64,000 bases of DNA from Alteromonas sp. M12. GTDB lineage: Bacteria > Pseudomonadota > Gammaproteobacteria > Enterobacterales > Alteromonadaceae. Positions 1 through 8,316 of this stretch are shown here, piece by piece (position 1 is the stretch's first letter; every line of letters begins with the position of its first letter). Below the pieces are notes generated by a model. It saw only the letters and a program-made list of their open reading frames with translations, was not told where the DNA came from and did no database searches. A program made the translations under genes and the position numbers. The stretch covers positions 3,844,001 to 3,908,000 of the forward strand of contig NZ_CP144164.1 of assembly GCF_037478005.1 (NCBI RefSeq), read 5' to 3'.

Positions 1-449
1 TTGGTGTTTACACGATCATCACAGATTTGCAAAATAAACAGTTCACCATATTCACTTTCATCAATTTTAGTAGCAACGCCCCCTAACGCAGAAATTAACT
101 CAGGAGTCGTATTACTGTGACCGACTATCAGCACATTAGTTTGCAGTGCCTTGATACTCTGAGCAAAAGCTGTCAGTTGCTTAGGCGAGTAGAATTGCAC
201 ATCTAGTCCTGATCGTTGTGAGAAAGGCTGGGCTGTCTGCTTGGTTCGGTGATACTTAGTTGAATAAATGTGTTGAATATTTTTCGGCATTAAATAATCA
301 GCAAGGGCTTCAGCACGAAGCTGACCTTGTTGAGTCAATCCAGGATCGGTGCCACCAGATTGTTTTTCAAAATGGCGAACCAGATACAAGTCATAACAGT
401 AGCCATTTAGTGGCAATAAAAGTAACACTGCATACAACAATTTTATCAT
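1..449 (-). CDS. Exported histidine phosphatase (SixA/phosphoglycerate-mutase-like), 3' end cut by window edge
   Basis: Reading the minus strand from an ATG at 449 gives an open frame of 149 codons that runs off the left edge, so the C-terminus is missing. Residues 1-18 form a hydrophobic signal-like segment ending near Gly-Tyr-Cys-Tyr, so the protein is probably periplasmic or a lipoprotein. Next comes DLYLVRHFEKQ, the histidine-phosphatase motif (Arg-His with Glu two residues on; the phospho-accepting His is in RHFE). A second motif, VGHSNT, supplies the distal His. The segment IYSTKYHRTKQTAQP matches the conserved Arg-x-x-x-Thr-Ala helix of the family. The substrate cannot be told; members dephosphorylate phosphohistidine, sugars or other small phosphates. 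The start is supported by a GGGA-type ribosome site just upstream. The upstream neighbour is divergent. Confidence 0.8.
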   Translation of the reverse strand, partial: MIKLLYAVLLLLPLNGYCYDLYLVRHFEKQSGGTDPGLTQQGQLRAEALADYLMPKNIQHIYSTKYHRTKQTAQPFSQRSGLDVQFYSPKQLTAFAQSIKALQTNVLIVGHSNTTPELISALGGVATKIDESEYGELFILQICDDRVNT

Positions 450-770
450 TATGGATCCCGCATCGGTAATTTGCCCAAGTCAAATATATCTCAAATGCTA
501 ATCTAAAGTGAAACATAGACGGAAAATGTGCAAAAAGTTTGTTTCCATACAAAATTTACTCTGATTTTTGATATCAAGCAGAGATTCAATTAGCATTCGC
601 AACTTGTACTAGATTATCTTCAAATGGAAACTATCTAGCCTAAAACATGACGGTGCTAATTAAACAACAAAAGAACAACAAAACTTAATTAACTAGTGCC
701 ACATCATAATATGTAGATTCACTATTTTGACGGCGATATATAACGCCCAATAACCTAAGAAGTAACGTTA
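450..770. other. Divergent intergenic region, 321 bp
   Basis: AT-rich spacer between the divergent phosphatase and DUF2797 genes, so it must hold both promoters; I could not place either -35/-10 pair with confidence. Its one clear structure is a 16-bp near-palindrome at 732-747, with GGCG/CGCC arms around TATATA and one mismatched pair. It lies 24-39 bases before the DUF2797 start and could be an operator or a 5' leader hairpin. Confidence 0.4.
732..747. promoter_or_regulatory. Near-palindrome upstream of the DUF2797 gene
   Basis: GGCGATATATAACGCC is symmetrical except for one A/A pair. It sits 24 bases before the ATG at 771 and overlaps the expected 5' leader. Operator or small hairpin; no regulator is known. 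Confidence 0.3.
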
Positions 771-1610
771 ATGCCCACTTATTCTGGAAATATTCGCAAA
801 ATGCGCGGTCAAGCTGAAATTGGCTCTACGGTTGAATATAGTTTACCTATTGGTGATTCGCACATCAGCATGAATCCATTAATTGGAACCGCGCTGAAAG
901 TAAGCTATCAGGGCGTGATTAATTGTGTCCATTGCAATACAAAAACCAAAAAAAGCTTTAATCAAGGCTATTGTTATCGCTGTTTAATGAAACTAGCTCA
1001 GTGCGATACTTGTATAATCAAACCTGAAACTTGCCATTATGAGCAAGGAACGTGTCGTGAACCCCAATGGGGGGAAGACAACTGCATGAACGATCATTTT
1101 GTGTATCTAGCCAATACCGGCACCTTAAAAGTGGGGATTACTAGGCACGTTAGCGATGGTGTTTCAAGCCGCTGGATCGACCAAGGAGCAACTCAAGCAA
1201 TACCTATTTTACGGGTAAAGAACAGGTTGCTCAGTGGCTTAGTTGAAACGGTAATTAAGCAACATATTGCCGATAAAACGAATTGGCGAGCGATGCTCAA
1301 AGAGCACCCTAAAGAAGCTGACTTAATTGCCATGCGAGAACACTTATTTGGTTTAGTGGAAATGGAATTAGATGATATTGGCTCACAATATGGGCTACAA
1401 GCAATCAGCCTAATCGATATGCCCGCAATTGACATTCAATACCCTGTGTCTGAGTACCCAAGTAAAATCAAGTCAATCAATTTGGATAAAGAATTCGAGT
1501 TTGAAGGTGTGCTAAATGGCATCAAGGGACAATACTGGATGTTAGATAATGATCGGGTGATTAATATGCGTAAATACTCAGGGTACCATTTAGACATTAC
1601 AACCAACTAA
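771..1610 (+). CDS. DUF2797 family protein with cysteine cluster
   Basis: 279 residues with no signal peptide or membrane segment, so cytoplasmic. The N-terminal half carries nine cysteines (C52, C55, C68, C71, C78, C81, C88, C95, C105) arranged as CxxC pairs, which suggests one or more zinc or iron-sulfur sites. Directly after them, residues 110-135 read FVYLANTGTLKVGITRH followed by SSRW. This resembles the Tyr...Lys-Val-Gly-Ile-Thr...Arg core of GIY-YIG/T5orf172-type nuclease folds, and a Glu follows near residue 157 (LVETVIKQ). The overall pattern is that of DUF2797, a gammaproteobacterial family of unknown function. The nuclease resemblance is my inference from motif shape. The gene stands alone and converges on the RND efflux operon, with a perfect hairpin between them. 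Confidence 0.8.
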   Translation: MPTYSGNIRKMRGQAEIGSTVEYSLPIGDSHISMNPLIGTALKVSYQGVINCVHCNTKTKKSFNQGYCYRCLMKLAQCDTCIIKPETCHYEQGTCREPQWGEDNCMNDHFVYLANTGTLKVGITRHVSDGVSSRWIDQGATQAIPILRVKNRLLSGLVETVIKQHIADKTNWRAMLKEHPKEADLIAMREHLFGLVEMELDDIGSQYGLQAISLIDMPAIDIQYPVSEYPSKIKSINLDKEFEFEGVLNGIKGQYWMLDNDRVINMRKYSGYHLDITTN

Positions 1611-1671
1611 GTTAATTATTTATAGGTTAGTTTTTAGCGACGATAGCAGTAAATCTAACACTATTTGGCTA

Positions 1672-1702
1672 GGCAGACAGTAGGCACATTGTACTGTCTG
1701 CC
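1672..1702. terminator. Perfect 11-bp inverted repeat between convergent genes
   Basis: GGCAGACAGTA and TACTGTCTGCC flank a 9-base loop in the 119-bp gap between the DUF2797 and RND stop codons. Neither strand has a T-run after it, so it is not a classical intrinsic terminator. A bidirectional pause or Rho-assisted end, or an mRNA 3'-end stabiliser, is more likely. Confidence 0.5.
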
Positions 1703-1729
1703 AGCATAATTTATTGGCAAATTTAAAAC

Positions 1730-4700
1730 CTATTCTACGGCGATCCCCGCGGCACTGGCTTTATCTAGTTCTTCATCAAGACGTTTGGCTTCGTCTGCTC
1801 TTGGTTTAGTGAATCTGGCTAATCCTAAATACAGCACTGGAGTTAGATAAAGGGTGAACACCACTGCAATTCCAAGCCCACCAAAAACGACCCAACCAAT
1901 AGCGTTTCTAGCTTCAGCTCCAGCACCGGTAGAGAGGATTAAAGGTAAACCACCTAAAATGGTAGACACTAAGGTCATCATAATCGGCCGTAATCTAACT
2001 TTGCCGGCTTCTATAATGGCAGCATAAACACTGTAGCCTTGGTCACGCATTTGGTCGGCAAACTCCACCAGCAAAATACTATTTTTAGCCAATAGGCCTA
2101 TCAACATCACCAAACCAATTTGCGAATAAATATTAATCGAAATTCCAGTGATATAAAGAGCGAATAAGGCAGATGCGATACCAAAAGGCACGGTTAAAAT
2201 CACCACCACAGCACTATTCACACTTTCAAATTGAGCCGCCAGTACTAATAAAACTATAATAAACGCCAACACATAAGTCATCAGCACTTGTTGTGAGGTC
2301 TCTTCGAATGTTTTAGCTTCACCAAGAAACACTAAGCCAATTCCTGGCGGCAAGGTTTCTTGGGCTAATTGGCGAATACTATCTACCGATGTTTGCATCG
2401 AAGAGTCATCAACCAATTCTAATTCTAATTTAATGGAGCGGCGTTGAGCGTGACGCTCAAGTTCTGAAGCAACACCTTCTTCGGTTATATAAGCAAGACT
2501 AGATAGCGGTACTAAACCACCATTTTGTGAAGATACATATAGGTTGGTGAGATCAGAAGGATTAGCTAAATTGGCATTAGATGCCTGCAGAATGATTGGT
2601 ATAGCCTGATCACCCACATTCAAATCTGCGATGTCATCACCATTGATAGCCGCTCTGAGGGTGGTTGATATATCCGAAAATGATACCCCCAACTCTTCAG
2701 CTCGACGTCTATCTATATTCACTCGCAATTGCGGTTGCGTAGGTTGATAGGAAATTTGAATTTCGCCAAACCCTGAAAGCTGTTGTTCAATTTTTGCTTT
2801 AAAATCTAGCGAAGCCTGATAAATTTCAGAATACTCTTCGCCGGTCAAAGCCAGTTCCAATCCTCCGCCTTGGCCCCGTAAATTTAGACTATTCGAACCA
2901 AAAGCTCGACCAGGCGCGCCGGGAATTGCGCCAACTTCAGCTTGTAATTGCTCAATAATCTGTTGTTGCGATTGACTACGTTCATCCCAAGGCACCAAAG
3001 GCGCCGTAATAAACACAATATTAGGATCCCACTGCCCGACTACGGTATAAATTGATTTAACCTCACCTTTTTCAACATAAGGCATCAATGCATTTTCCAT
3101 TTGCATGGCTTGGCGATCCATGAAGTTAACCCCTACACCATCAGGACCTCGGGCAAAAATACGGATATTACCGCGATCTTCGTTGGGTAAAAGCTCATTA
3201 TCTAATGATTGATATAAATAACCGGCGTATGCCCCAGCAGCCAATGAGAGTAATAAAATTAACCAGCCATAGCGTAAGCTCCAAGCTAGACTTCGCTCGT
3301 AACCCCGAGAGCACCATTGCCCAAAACCGCCCAAAAAATGCTTACTATTTTTCTTAATTGGTAGTCTCGCAGTTAATGCCGGCACTAGAGACAAAGCCAC
3401 AAAAGATGAAATAATCACAGAACTGGCTAAGACACCACCAAATTCACGAAATAAACGCCCCGCCGTTGACGGCAAAAATGCAATAGGAATAAACACTGCG
3501 GCCAATACGGCTGTGGTTGCTACTACAGCGAAAAACACCTCGCGACTGCCGATAACCGCCGCCGCTCTTGCCCCTAAACCGAGCGAGCGCCGTCGTTGTA
3601 TATTTTCTGAGACCACAATAGCATCGTCAACAATCAGACCTGTGGCCAACACCAATGCCAACAGTGTGAGAATATTTATCGAAAAACCTAACATCCACAT
3701 CACCGCCAAGCCACCGACTAACGACACAGGTATAGCAAGTGCAGGTACAATTGTTGCCCGACCGGAGCCGATAAACACCCAAAGCGTTAATACAACTAGG
3801 CCAATAGTAAACGTCAACGAGGTAATTACTTCTTCTACAGAGCCACGGATAAATTCCGCATCATCTGAGGTGACGACGATATTTAACTCTGGAAATCGCA
3901 ACTGTTGTTGCTTGACCATTTTCAGAACTTCATTTGAAATTTCAATGGTGTTTGAGCTGGCTTGCCGTAAAACCCCCAACCCGATGACAGGGGTACCGTC
4001 TAGACGCACCAGACTTTGCGCATCCGCGGGACCAAAATACACACTTGCCACATCTGCCACACGGGTGTCGCCTCTAATAACAATATTTTCAACTTGATCT
4101 GTGGTCACTGAGGTCGCGTCTGCTCTAACAATCAGTGTTTGGTCGGTAGACCTGAGGCTACCCGCTGGAACATCGAAAGGGGCAAGTCTGAGGGCATCAG
4201 CCACATCTGTTACTGATAAGCCAAAACTGGTTAATCGTAAAGGATCTATTGTGACCCGTAACACCCGCTCTCGGTCACCATTAAGCCGCACATCGGCGAC
4301 TCCAGGAATACTCAGAAACATCGGCGCTAAGTCAGTTTCAACCATTTCGGTCATTGCTTCCATGCTCATGTTGTCACTGGAAACAGCTAAGCTAACTACT
4401 GCTTGTGCGTCGTTATCCGCTTTGATAATAGAAAGTCGTTCAACTTCATCGGGTAATTCCCGTTGCACTCGGCTAATTGCTTCACGGGTTTCATTGGCAG
4501 CGTCTTCTAAATTGATACCGGGACGAAATTCCACAACGGTTCGTGAATTGCCCTCTTCACTTTGTGCTCTGATGGAGTCAACCCCACTTACGCGCGCAAT
4601 AGCGCCTTCTAGTCGACTCGTTACCTCCATGTCAACAGTTTCGGGGGAACCTCCCGGATAGCTAGCAGAAACAGTTAACCTAGGACGGTCTACATCGGGT

Positions 4701-4834
4701 AATTCACGCACTTCAAGACCGCTTAGTGCAGCAATTCCCGCTATCATGATTAACAAATTGATTACTACGATAAGTACAGGTCGGCGCACCGACAAAGACG
4801 GTAAGTCTTGTTGATGATGGGAAGATGAGTTCAT
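1730..4834 (-). CDS. RND efflux permease, HAE-1 (AcrB/MexF-like) family
   Basis: 1034 residues, the usual length for an inner-membrane resistance-nodulation-division pump that exports hydrophobic compounds using proton influx. The N-terminal helix (about 16-37) is followed by the periplasmic porter domain with the SYPGGSPETVD signature near residues 58-68. Next come the first helix bundle (about 340-500), a second porter/docking region (about 540-850) and the C-terminal bundle. Helix 4 carries GLIVDDAIVVSENI, the acidic pair of the proton relay. The gene begins one base inside the stop codon of the upstream adaptor gene (TAATG overlap), so the two are translationally coupled. No outer-membrane factor is encoded nearby, so the pair probably borrows a TolC-type channel. 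The substrate cannot be predicted. Confidence 0.93.
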   Translation of the reverse strand: MNSSSHHQQDLPSLSVRRPVLIVVINLLIMIAGIAALSGLEVRELPDVDRPRLTVSASYPGGSPETVDMEVTSRLEGAIARVSGVDSIRAQSEEGNSRTVVEFRPGINLEDAANETREAISRVQRELPDEVERLSIIKADNDAQAVVSLAVSSDNMSMEAMTEMVETDLAPMFLSIPGVADVRLNGDRERVLRVTIDPLRLTSFGLSVTDVADALRLAPFDVPAGSLRSTDQTLIVRADATSVTTDQVENIVIRGDTRVADVASVYFGPADAQSLVRLDGTPVIGLGVLRQASSNTIEISNEVLKMVKQQQLRFPELNIVVTSDDAEFIRGSVEEVITSLTFTIGLVVLTLWVFIGSGRATIVPALAIPVSLVGGLAVMWMLGFSINILTLLALVLATGLIVDDAIVVSENIQRRRSLGLGARAAAVIGSREVFFAVVATTAVLAAVFIPIAFLPSTAGRLFREFGGVLASSVIISSFVALSLVPALTARLPIKKNSKHFLGGFGQWCSRGYERSLAWSLRYGWLILLLSLAAGAYAGYLYQSLDNELLPNEDRGNIRIFARGPDGVGVNFMDRQAMQMENALMPYVEKGEVKSIYTVVGQWDPNIVFITAPLVPWDERSQSQQQIIEQLQAEVGAIPGAPGRAFGSNSLNLRGQGGGLELALTGEEYSEIYQASLDFKAKIEQQLSGFGEIQISYQPTQPQLRVNIDRRRAEELGVSFSDISTTLRAAINGDDIADLNVGDQAIPIILQASNANLANPSDLTNLYVSSQNGGLVPLSSLAYITEEGVASELERHAQRRSIKLELELVDDSSMQTSVDSIRQLAQETLPPGIGLVFLGEAKTFEETSQQVLMTYVLAFIIVLLVLAAQFESVNSAVVVILTVPFGIASALFALYITGISINIYSQIGLVMLIGLLAKNSILLVEFADQMRDQGYSVYAAIIEAGKVRLRPIMMTLVSTILGGLPLILSTGAGAEARNAIGWVVFGGLGIAVVFTLYLTPVLYLGLARFTKPRADEAKRLDEELDKASAAGIAVE

Positions 4835-5889
4835 TAATTTGTCTCCTGTGCTCGGACTTTAACAGCCTGCCCTGGTCGCAATCGTTGAATACCTTCTACA
4901 ATCAATTGCTCGCCTTTGCGTATATCTCCCTCGACTAGCAGATAACCGCGCATACGCTGTTTAATTTGCACCTCAACTTTTACCGCTTTACCATCTACCA
5001 TCTTCCAAATGTATGCGCCGGTTGCGCCCCATGAAAGGCCTGATTCAGGAATAACTGGATAAGATTGCCCCTGCACACTGATGTTGACGCGAAAGCTCAT
5101 TCCTGGACGGTAATTATCTTGTGCATTGTCTAAAATAGCGCGAGCTAAAATAGTGCGATCAGTATCACTGATTCTTGAATCTAACTGGGCAATTTCAGCC
5201 TCTAGTGTCGCTTCTCGATTGGTCCATGGTTGTACGGTAACTAAACTGTCTTTTGCTAGCGTATTGGCGGCAGATTCTGGGGCACGGAAATTGATAAACA
5301 ATTGGCTTCGGTCATCTAAAGTTGTGATTAATGTTTGTTGGGTAATGCGGTCGCCAACTTCCACATCAGTGAGTCCCACATAACCTGTAAAAGGCGCGAT
5401 GACTATTCTGTCTTGTAATTCTATCTCAGCATCAATCACATCCATTTTTGCTAACTCTTTAGCAGTTGACGCCACATCTAGTGCGCTTTCTGTTACCGCA
5501 CCTTTGCTACTACTTTGCTGTAACCTAGTTAAATTCCTAGTCGCATCATGAAGTTGAATCTTGGCCCGTTGTAAAGCCGCTTTTTGACGACGAGAATCAA
5601 GCTCTAACAATACCTGACCTTGCACAACTTTTTGTCCAGGTACAAAGTTTACTGCCACAACTCTATCTGCGGTAGCCGGAAAGATATCCACAGATTTTAT
5701 AGCTTCAGCTGAACCCACTGCCTCCACCGAAGAGCTTTGAGTGTCTAAACTAACACTATTTACAATAACTTCTGTTGGTCCTTTGGCGCCAAATTGCTGA
5801 GCATGAGCAGAATGAAAAATCGTCAATGTGACAAGTATGATAGGAAGCAACAGTATTGTAGTGATGTAATTCATCCGTTTATTCACCAT
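4834..5889 (-). CDS. RND efflux periplasmic adaptor (membrane fusion protein, HlyD/AcrA-like)
   Basis: 351 residues with an N-terminal signal segment ending near AHAQQ (about residue 32). The body has the adaptor order: a lipoyl half (SVDIFPATADRVVAVNFVPG), a short alpha-helical hairpin (about 105-150), the second lipoyl half (IVIAPFTGYVGLTDVEVGD), then a beta-barrel and a membrane-proximal domain ending in GIQRLRPGQAVKV. It would bridge the RND permease to an outer-membrane channel. It is the first gene of the two-gene operon and overlaps the permease by one base. An internal ATG five codons in, at MNYITT, is an equally plausible start. Confidence 0.92.
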   Translation of the reverse strand: MVNKRMNYITTILLLPIILVTLTIFHSAHAQQFGAKGPTEVIVNSVSLDTQSSSVEAVGSAEAIKSVDIFPATADRVVAVNFVPGQKVVQGQVLLELDSRRQKAALQRAKIQLHDATRNLTRLQQSSSKGAVTESALDVASTAKELAKMDVIDAEIELQDRIVIAPFTGYVGLTDVEVGDRITQQTLITTLDDRSQLFINFRAPESAANTLAKDSLVTVQPWTNREATLEAEIAQLDSRISDTDRTILARAILDNAQDNYRPGMSFRVNISVQGQSYPVIPESGLSWGATGAYIWKMVDGKAVKVEVQIKQRMRGYLLVEGDIRKGEQLIVEGIQRLRPGQAVKVRAQETN

Positions 5890-6122
5890 GTAAAGTTTTG
5901 AAGTGTTACGTAACTAACGGCCATTTTGATTTTATTTTCATCATAAAAATTAAAACTCAGTTAGATATCTGAAATAACAGAGTTTTTCATCTAACCTGTA
6001 GTTATTGATGTAGCCAGTCGTTAATGGAATGTTATAAGAGCATTAGAGGATATCAAATACAACTGAGAATAACGCATAAAAAAGGCGTTGGTCGAATTCA
6101 CTATGATAAAAATAATAAATGG

Positions 6123-6941
6123 TTATTTTTCAGTTAGAAAGGTACGAATTGATTCTTTGTAATTTCGGCTTACTTTAATCCGCTCCGTGCCCCCTTGAAG
6201 CTGCAAAAAGAACTCACCTTTAGTATGTGGTATGACTTTTTCAATGAAGTTCAGATTGATGATAGTGGAGCGATGGACCCGCTTAAAAACTGTATCATCA
6301 AGTTCTTCTAGCAATTCTTTGAGAGTAATACGCTTGATATGGGTTTCTCCCTCAGCATGCAAACACACATAATCCCCAGCGGCATCAATCCACTCGATAT
6401 CGGCTTGTTTGAGCAAGGTAATTTCATCCCGCTCTTTAATCACAATTTTACGTTCTAGGTTATTGTTTGCATGATTAACCGTAAGTTCTTCGTCTTGCTC
6501 AAAATTGCTTTCTCTGCGACTAATGGTATCAATAGCTCCAATGATTGGTATTTTATAATCCACCTGTTCATTTGCTGCCATTCGTTCTTGGGCTCGTTCA
6601 ATTGCTCTTTGAATTCTCTCCGTATCAATGGGTTTGAGAATATAATCAACCGCATGCACATCAAAAGCATCTAATGCATATTGTTCATATGCCGTGGTAA
6701 AAACAATCAAAGGAACCAGTTCACTTTGCAGGTTTTTCACCACGTCAAAACCATTCAACCCAGGCATTTGAATATCGAGAAAAACCAAGTCGGGATTTAA
6801 GTCCATTATCAATTCAATCGCCTGACGACCATTTTTACCTTCACCAACAATTTCCACTTGTGGTAACTGGTTCAATTTTGCTCGCAGTACATTAAGGGCA
6901 AGCGGCTCATCATCGACAATAACGGCTCGAATCTTGTTCAT
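6123..6941 (-). CDS. LytTR-family response regulator
   Basis: 272 residues. The N-terminal receiver domain (about 4-118) has the acidic pair D10-D11, the phospho-acceptor D56 in FLDIQMPG, the switch Thr in VFTTAYEQYALDAF and the Lys in YILKPID. A charged linker of about 45 residues leads to a C-terminal LytTR DNA-binding domain (about 167-270) with the signatures IEWIDAAGDYVCLH and RVHRSTIINL. It would bind DNA when phosphorylated by the kinase encoded just upstream, whose 3' end it overlaps by four bases (ATGA). The pair lies divergent from the sugar-porter gene at 8317, so control of carbohydrate genes is possible but not shown. Confidence 0.93.
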   Translation of the reverse strand: MNKIRAVIVDDEPLALNVLRAKLNQLPQVEIVGEGKNGRQAIELIMDLNPDLVFLDIQMPGLNGFDVVKNLQSELVPLIVFTTAYEQYALDAFDVHAVDYILKPIDTERIQRAIERAQERMAANEQVDYKIPIIGAIDTISRRESNFEQDEELTVNHANNNLERKIVIKERDEITLLKQADIEWIDAAGDYVCLHAEGETHIKRITLKELLEELDDTVFKRVHRSTIINLNFIEKVIPHTKGEFFLQLQGGTERIKVSRNYKESIRTFLTEK

Positions 6942-8113
6942 GCAGTTTTTTCCTTGGTATTGGTCCTGTCTACTTTATCCGCTAGATTGTATTCACAAGG
7001 AATATTGATAATGGTTTTCAGGCCACCTGATGGTAATAACTTGATATCCATTGAATAATCATCAGAATAAAGTGCTTTGAGGCGTTCGTCAGTATTGCGT
7101 AAACCAACACCACGTCCGGTAGAGCTTTTCAATTTACTTTTAGCGATTTTAGCCCCAGAGCCAGTATCACTTAATTGTAGTACTAAACGATGATCAACAA
7201 CTTCGGCTCTAAACTCGATTGTGCCACCAGACTCACTTTGCGCAATAGCGTGTTTCATTGAGTTTTCTATAATGGGTTGCAATAAAAGACTGGGTAACAA
7301 AGCCGATTTGGCTTCGGCTGTAATCTCAAAATCCAATCGCAAACGATCTTCAAAACGGGTCTTCTCGATCTCCAAATATAAATTTAACGCATTGACTTCG
7401 GTTTCCAACGGAATCTTAGTATCTGGATTATTATCCAATGAATAGCGCAAGAACTTGCTCAATTGGACTGTCATTTTTTGAGCCTTGACAGTTTCGTTGC
7501 TTTCAACCAAAGAGTTAATTGCATTTAAGGTATTGCATAAAAAATGCGGATTGAGCTGATAACGAAGCATCTTAAGTTGTGCATCTCTTGCCACATTTTG
7601 TGCTTTCATGCGTTTCAACTGCTCTTCTTTGGCTTCTGATTCCGCTTGCAACAATATAATGTGTTCAGTCTGCAACAATTCATAATATCGAATGCCATGA
7701 AACAGACCGGCCCAGCATAGAAAGATGAAAATACTTGCAAAATGCCAACCACCAAACTGCGTCCATTCGGTGCCATCGCCAGTAAGAGAAATAAAGGCAT
7801 ATACACGAGCCAACGTCCAAACAAACGACACCAGCATGACGGTGATAAAACCAACCAGCGCTCGAAAACGAGTACTTTTGTCCCAAATGTGCATGAACAC
7901 CCAATACAACACCAAGGACAACATTAGTCCTAACAGAGCTTGGAGTATAATATGCAGGATGTGAGGCCAAGAAAATGGACCGTACCAAAGGGTGAGTACC
8001 GCAAAGCTCATAACACTGACAAATAACCAAAAACCAACTTGCCACAACCAAAACTTCCGACTCGGCTGATTAGCAATAAAGCGTTTTGTAAAATCCGTTA
8101 TTTTTTGCAACAT
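6938..8113 (-). CDS. LytS/YehU-type sensor histidine kinase (His_kinase family)
   Basis: 391 residues. Four hydrophobic segments (about 22-44, 52-75, 86-110 and 122-140) form an N-terminal membrane domain with almost no periplasmic loop, so the signal is probably sensed in or at the membrane. A coiled-coil stretch (about 145-182) leads to LRYQLNPHFLCNTLNAI, where H190 is the phosphorylated His of this family. The C-terminal ATPase domain has the N-box LLQPIIENSMKHAI and the glycine box GRGVGLRNTDERL. It is the partner of the LytTR regulator, whose start overlaps this gene's stop. Its ligand is unknown. Confidence 0.92.
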   Translation of the reverse strand: MLQKITDFTKRFIANQPSRKFWLWQVGFWLFVSVMSFAVLTLWYGPFSWPHILHIILQALLGLMLSLVLYWVFMHIWDKSTRFRALVGFITVMLVSFVWTLARVYAFISLTGDGTEWTQFGGWHFASIFIFLCWAGLFHGIRYYELLQTEHIILLQAESEAKEEQLKRMKAQNVARDAQLKMLRYQLNPHFLCNTLNAINSLVESNETVKAQKMTVQLSKFLRYSLDNNPDTKIPLETEVNALNLYLEIEKTRFEDRLRLDFEITAEAKSALLPSLLLQPIIENSMKHAIAQSESGGTIEFRAEVVDHRLVLQLSDTGSGAKIAKSKLKSSTGRGVGLRNTDERLKALYSDDYSMDIKLLPSGGLKTIINIPCEYNLADKVDRTNTKEKTA

Positions 8114-8316
8114 AGTGAACCTTTCGAAGGTGAATCAAAATTTTACACTCTGCCCGATCGAACCGCCAGTTTTGCAGTCCGCCCTACCGCAGCGGCGAAC
8201 CACTTTACCGTATATTCACCTTTAAAAGTAAAAAATAAGTTAACGTAAATCGTTAAATTCACTAATATCACGAAATTGATACTTGCTAATCCAGCCCTAA
8301 AACAAGAGCGATTAAT

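Noticed and set aside
3513..4661. Two long plus-strand open frames opposite the RND permease
   Set aside because: They mirror the RND codons, are rich in Ser/Thr/Ala/Arg as expected of an antisense frame, have no ribosome sites and show no domain pattern.
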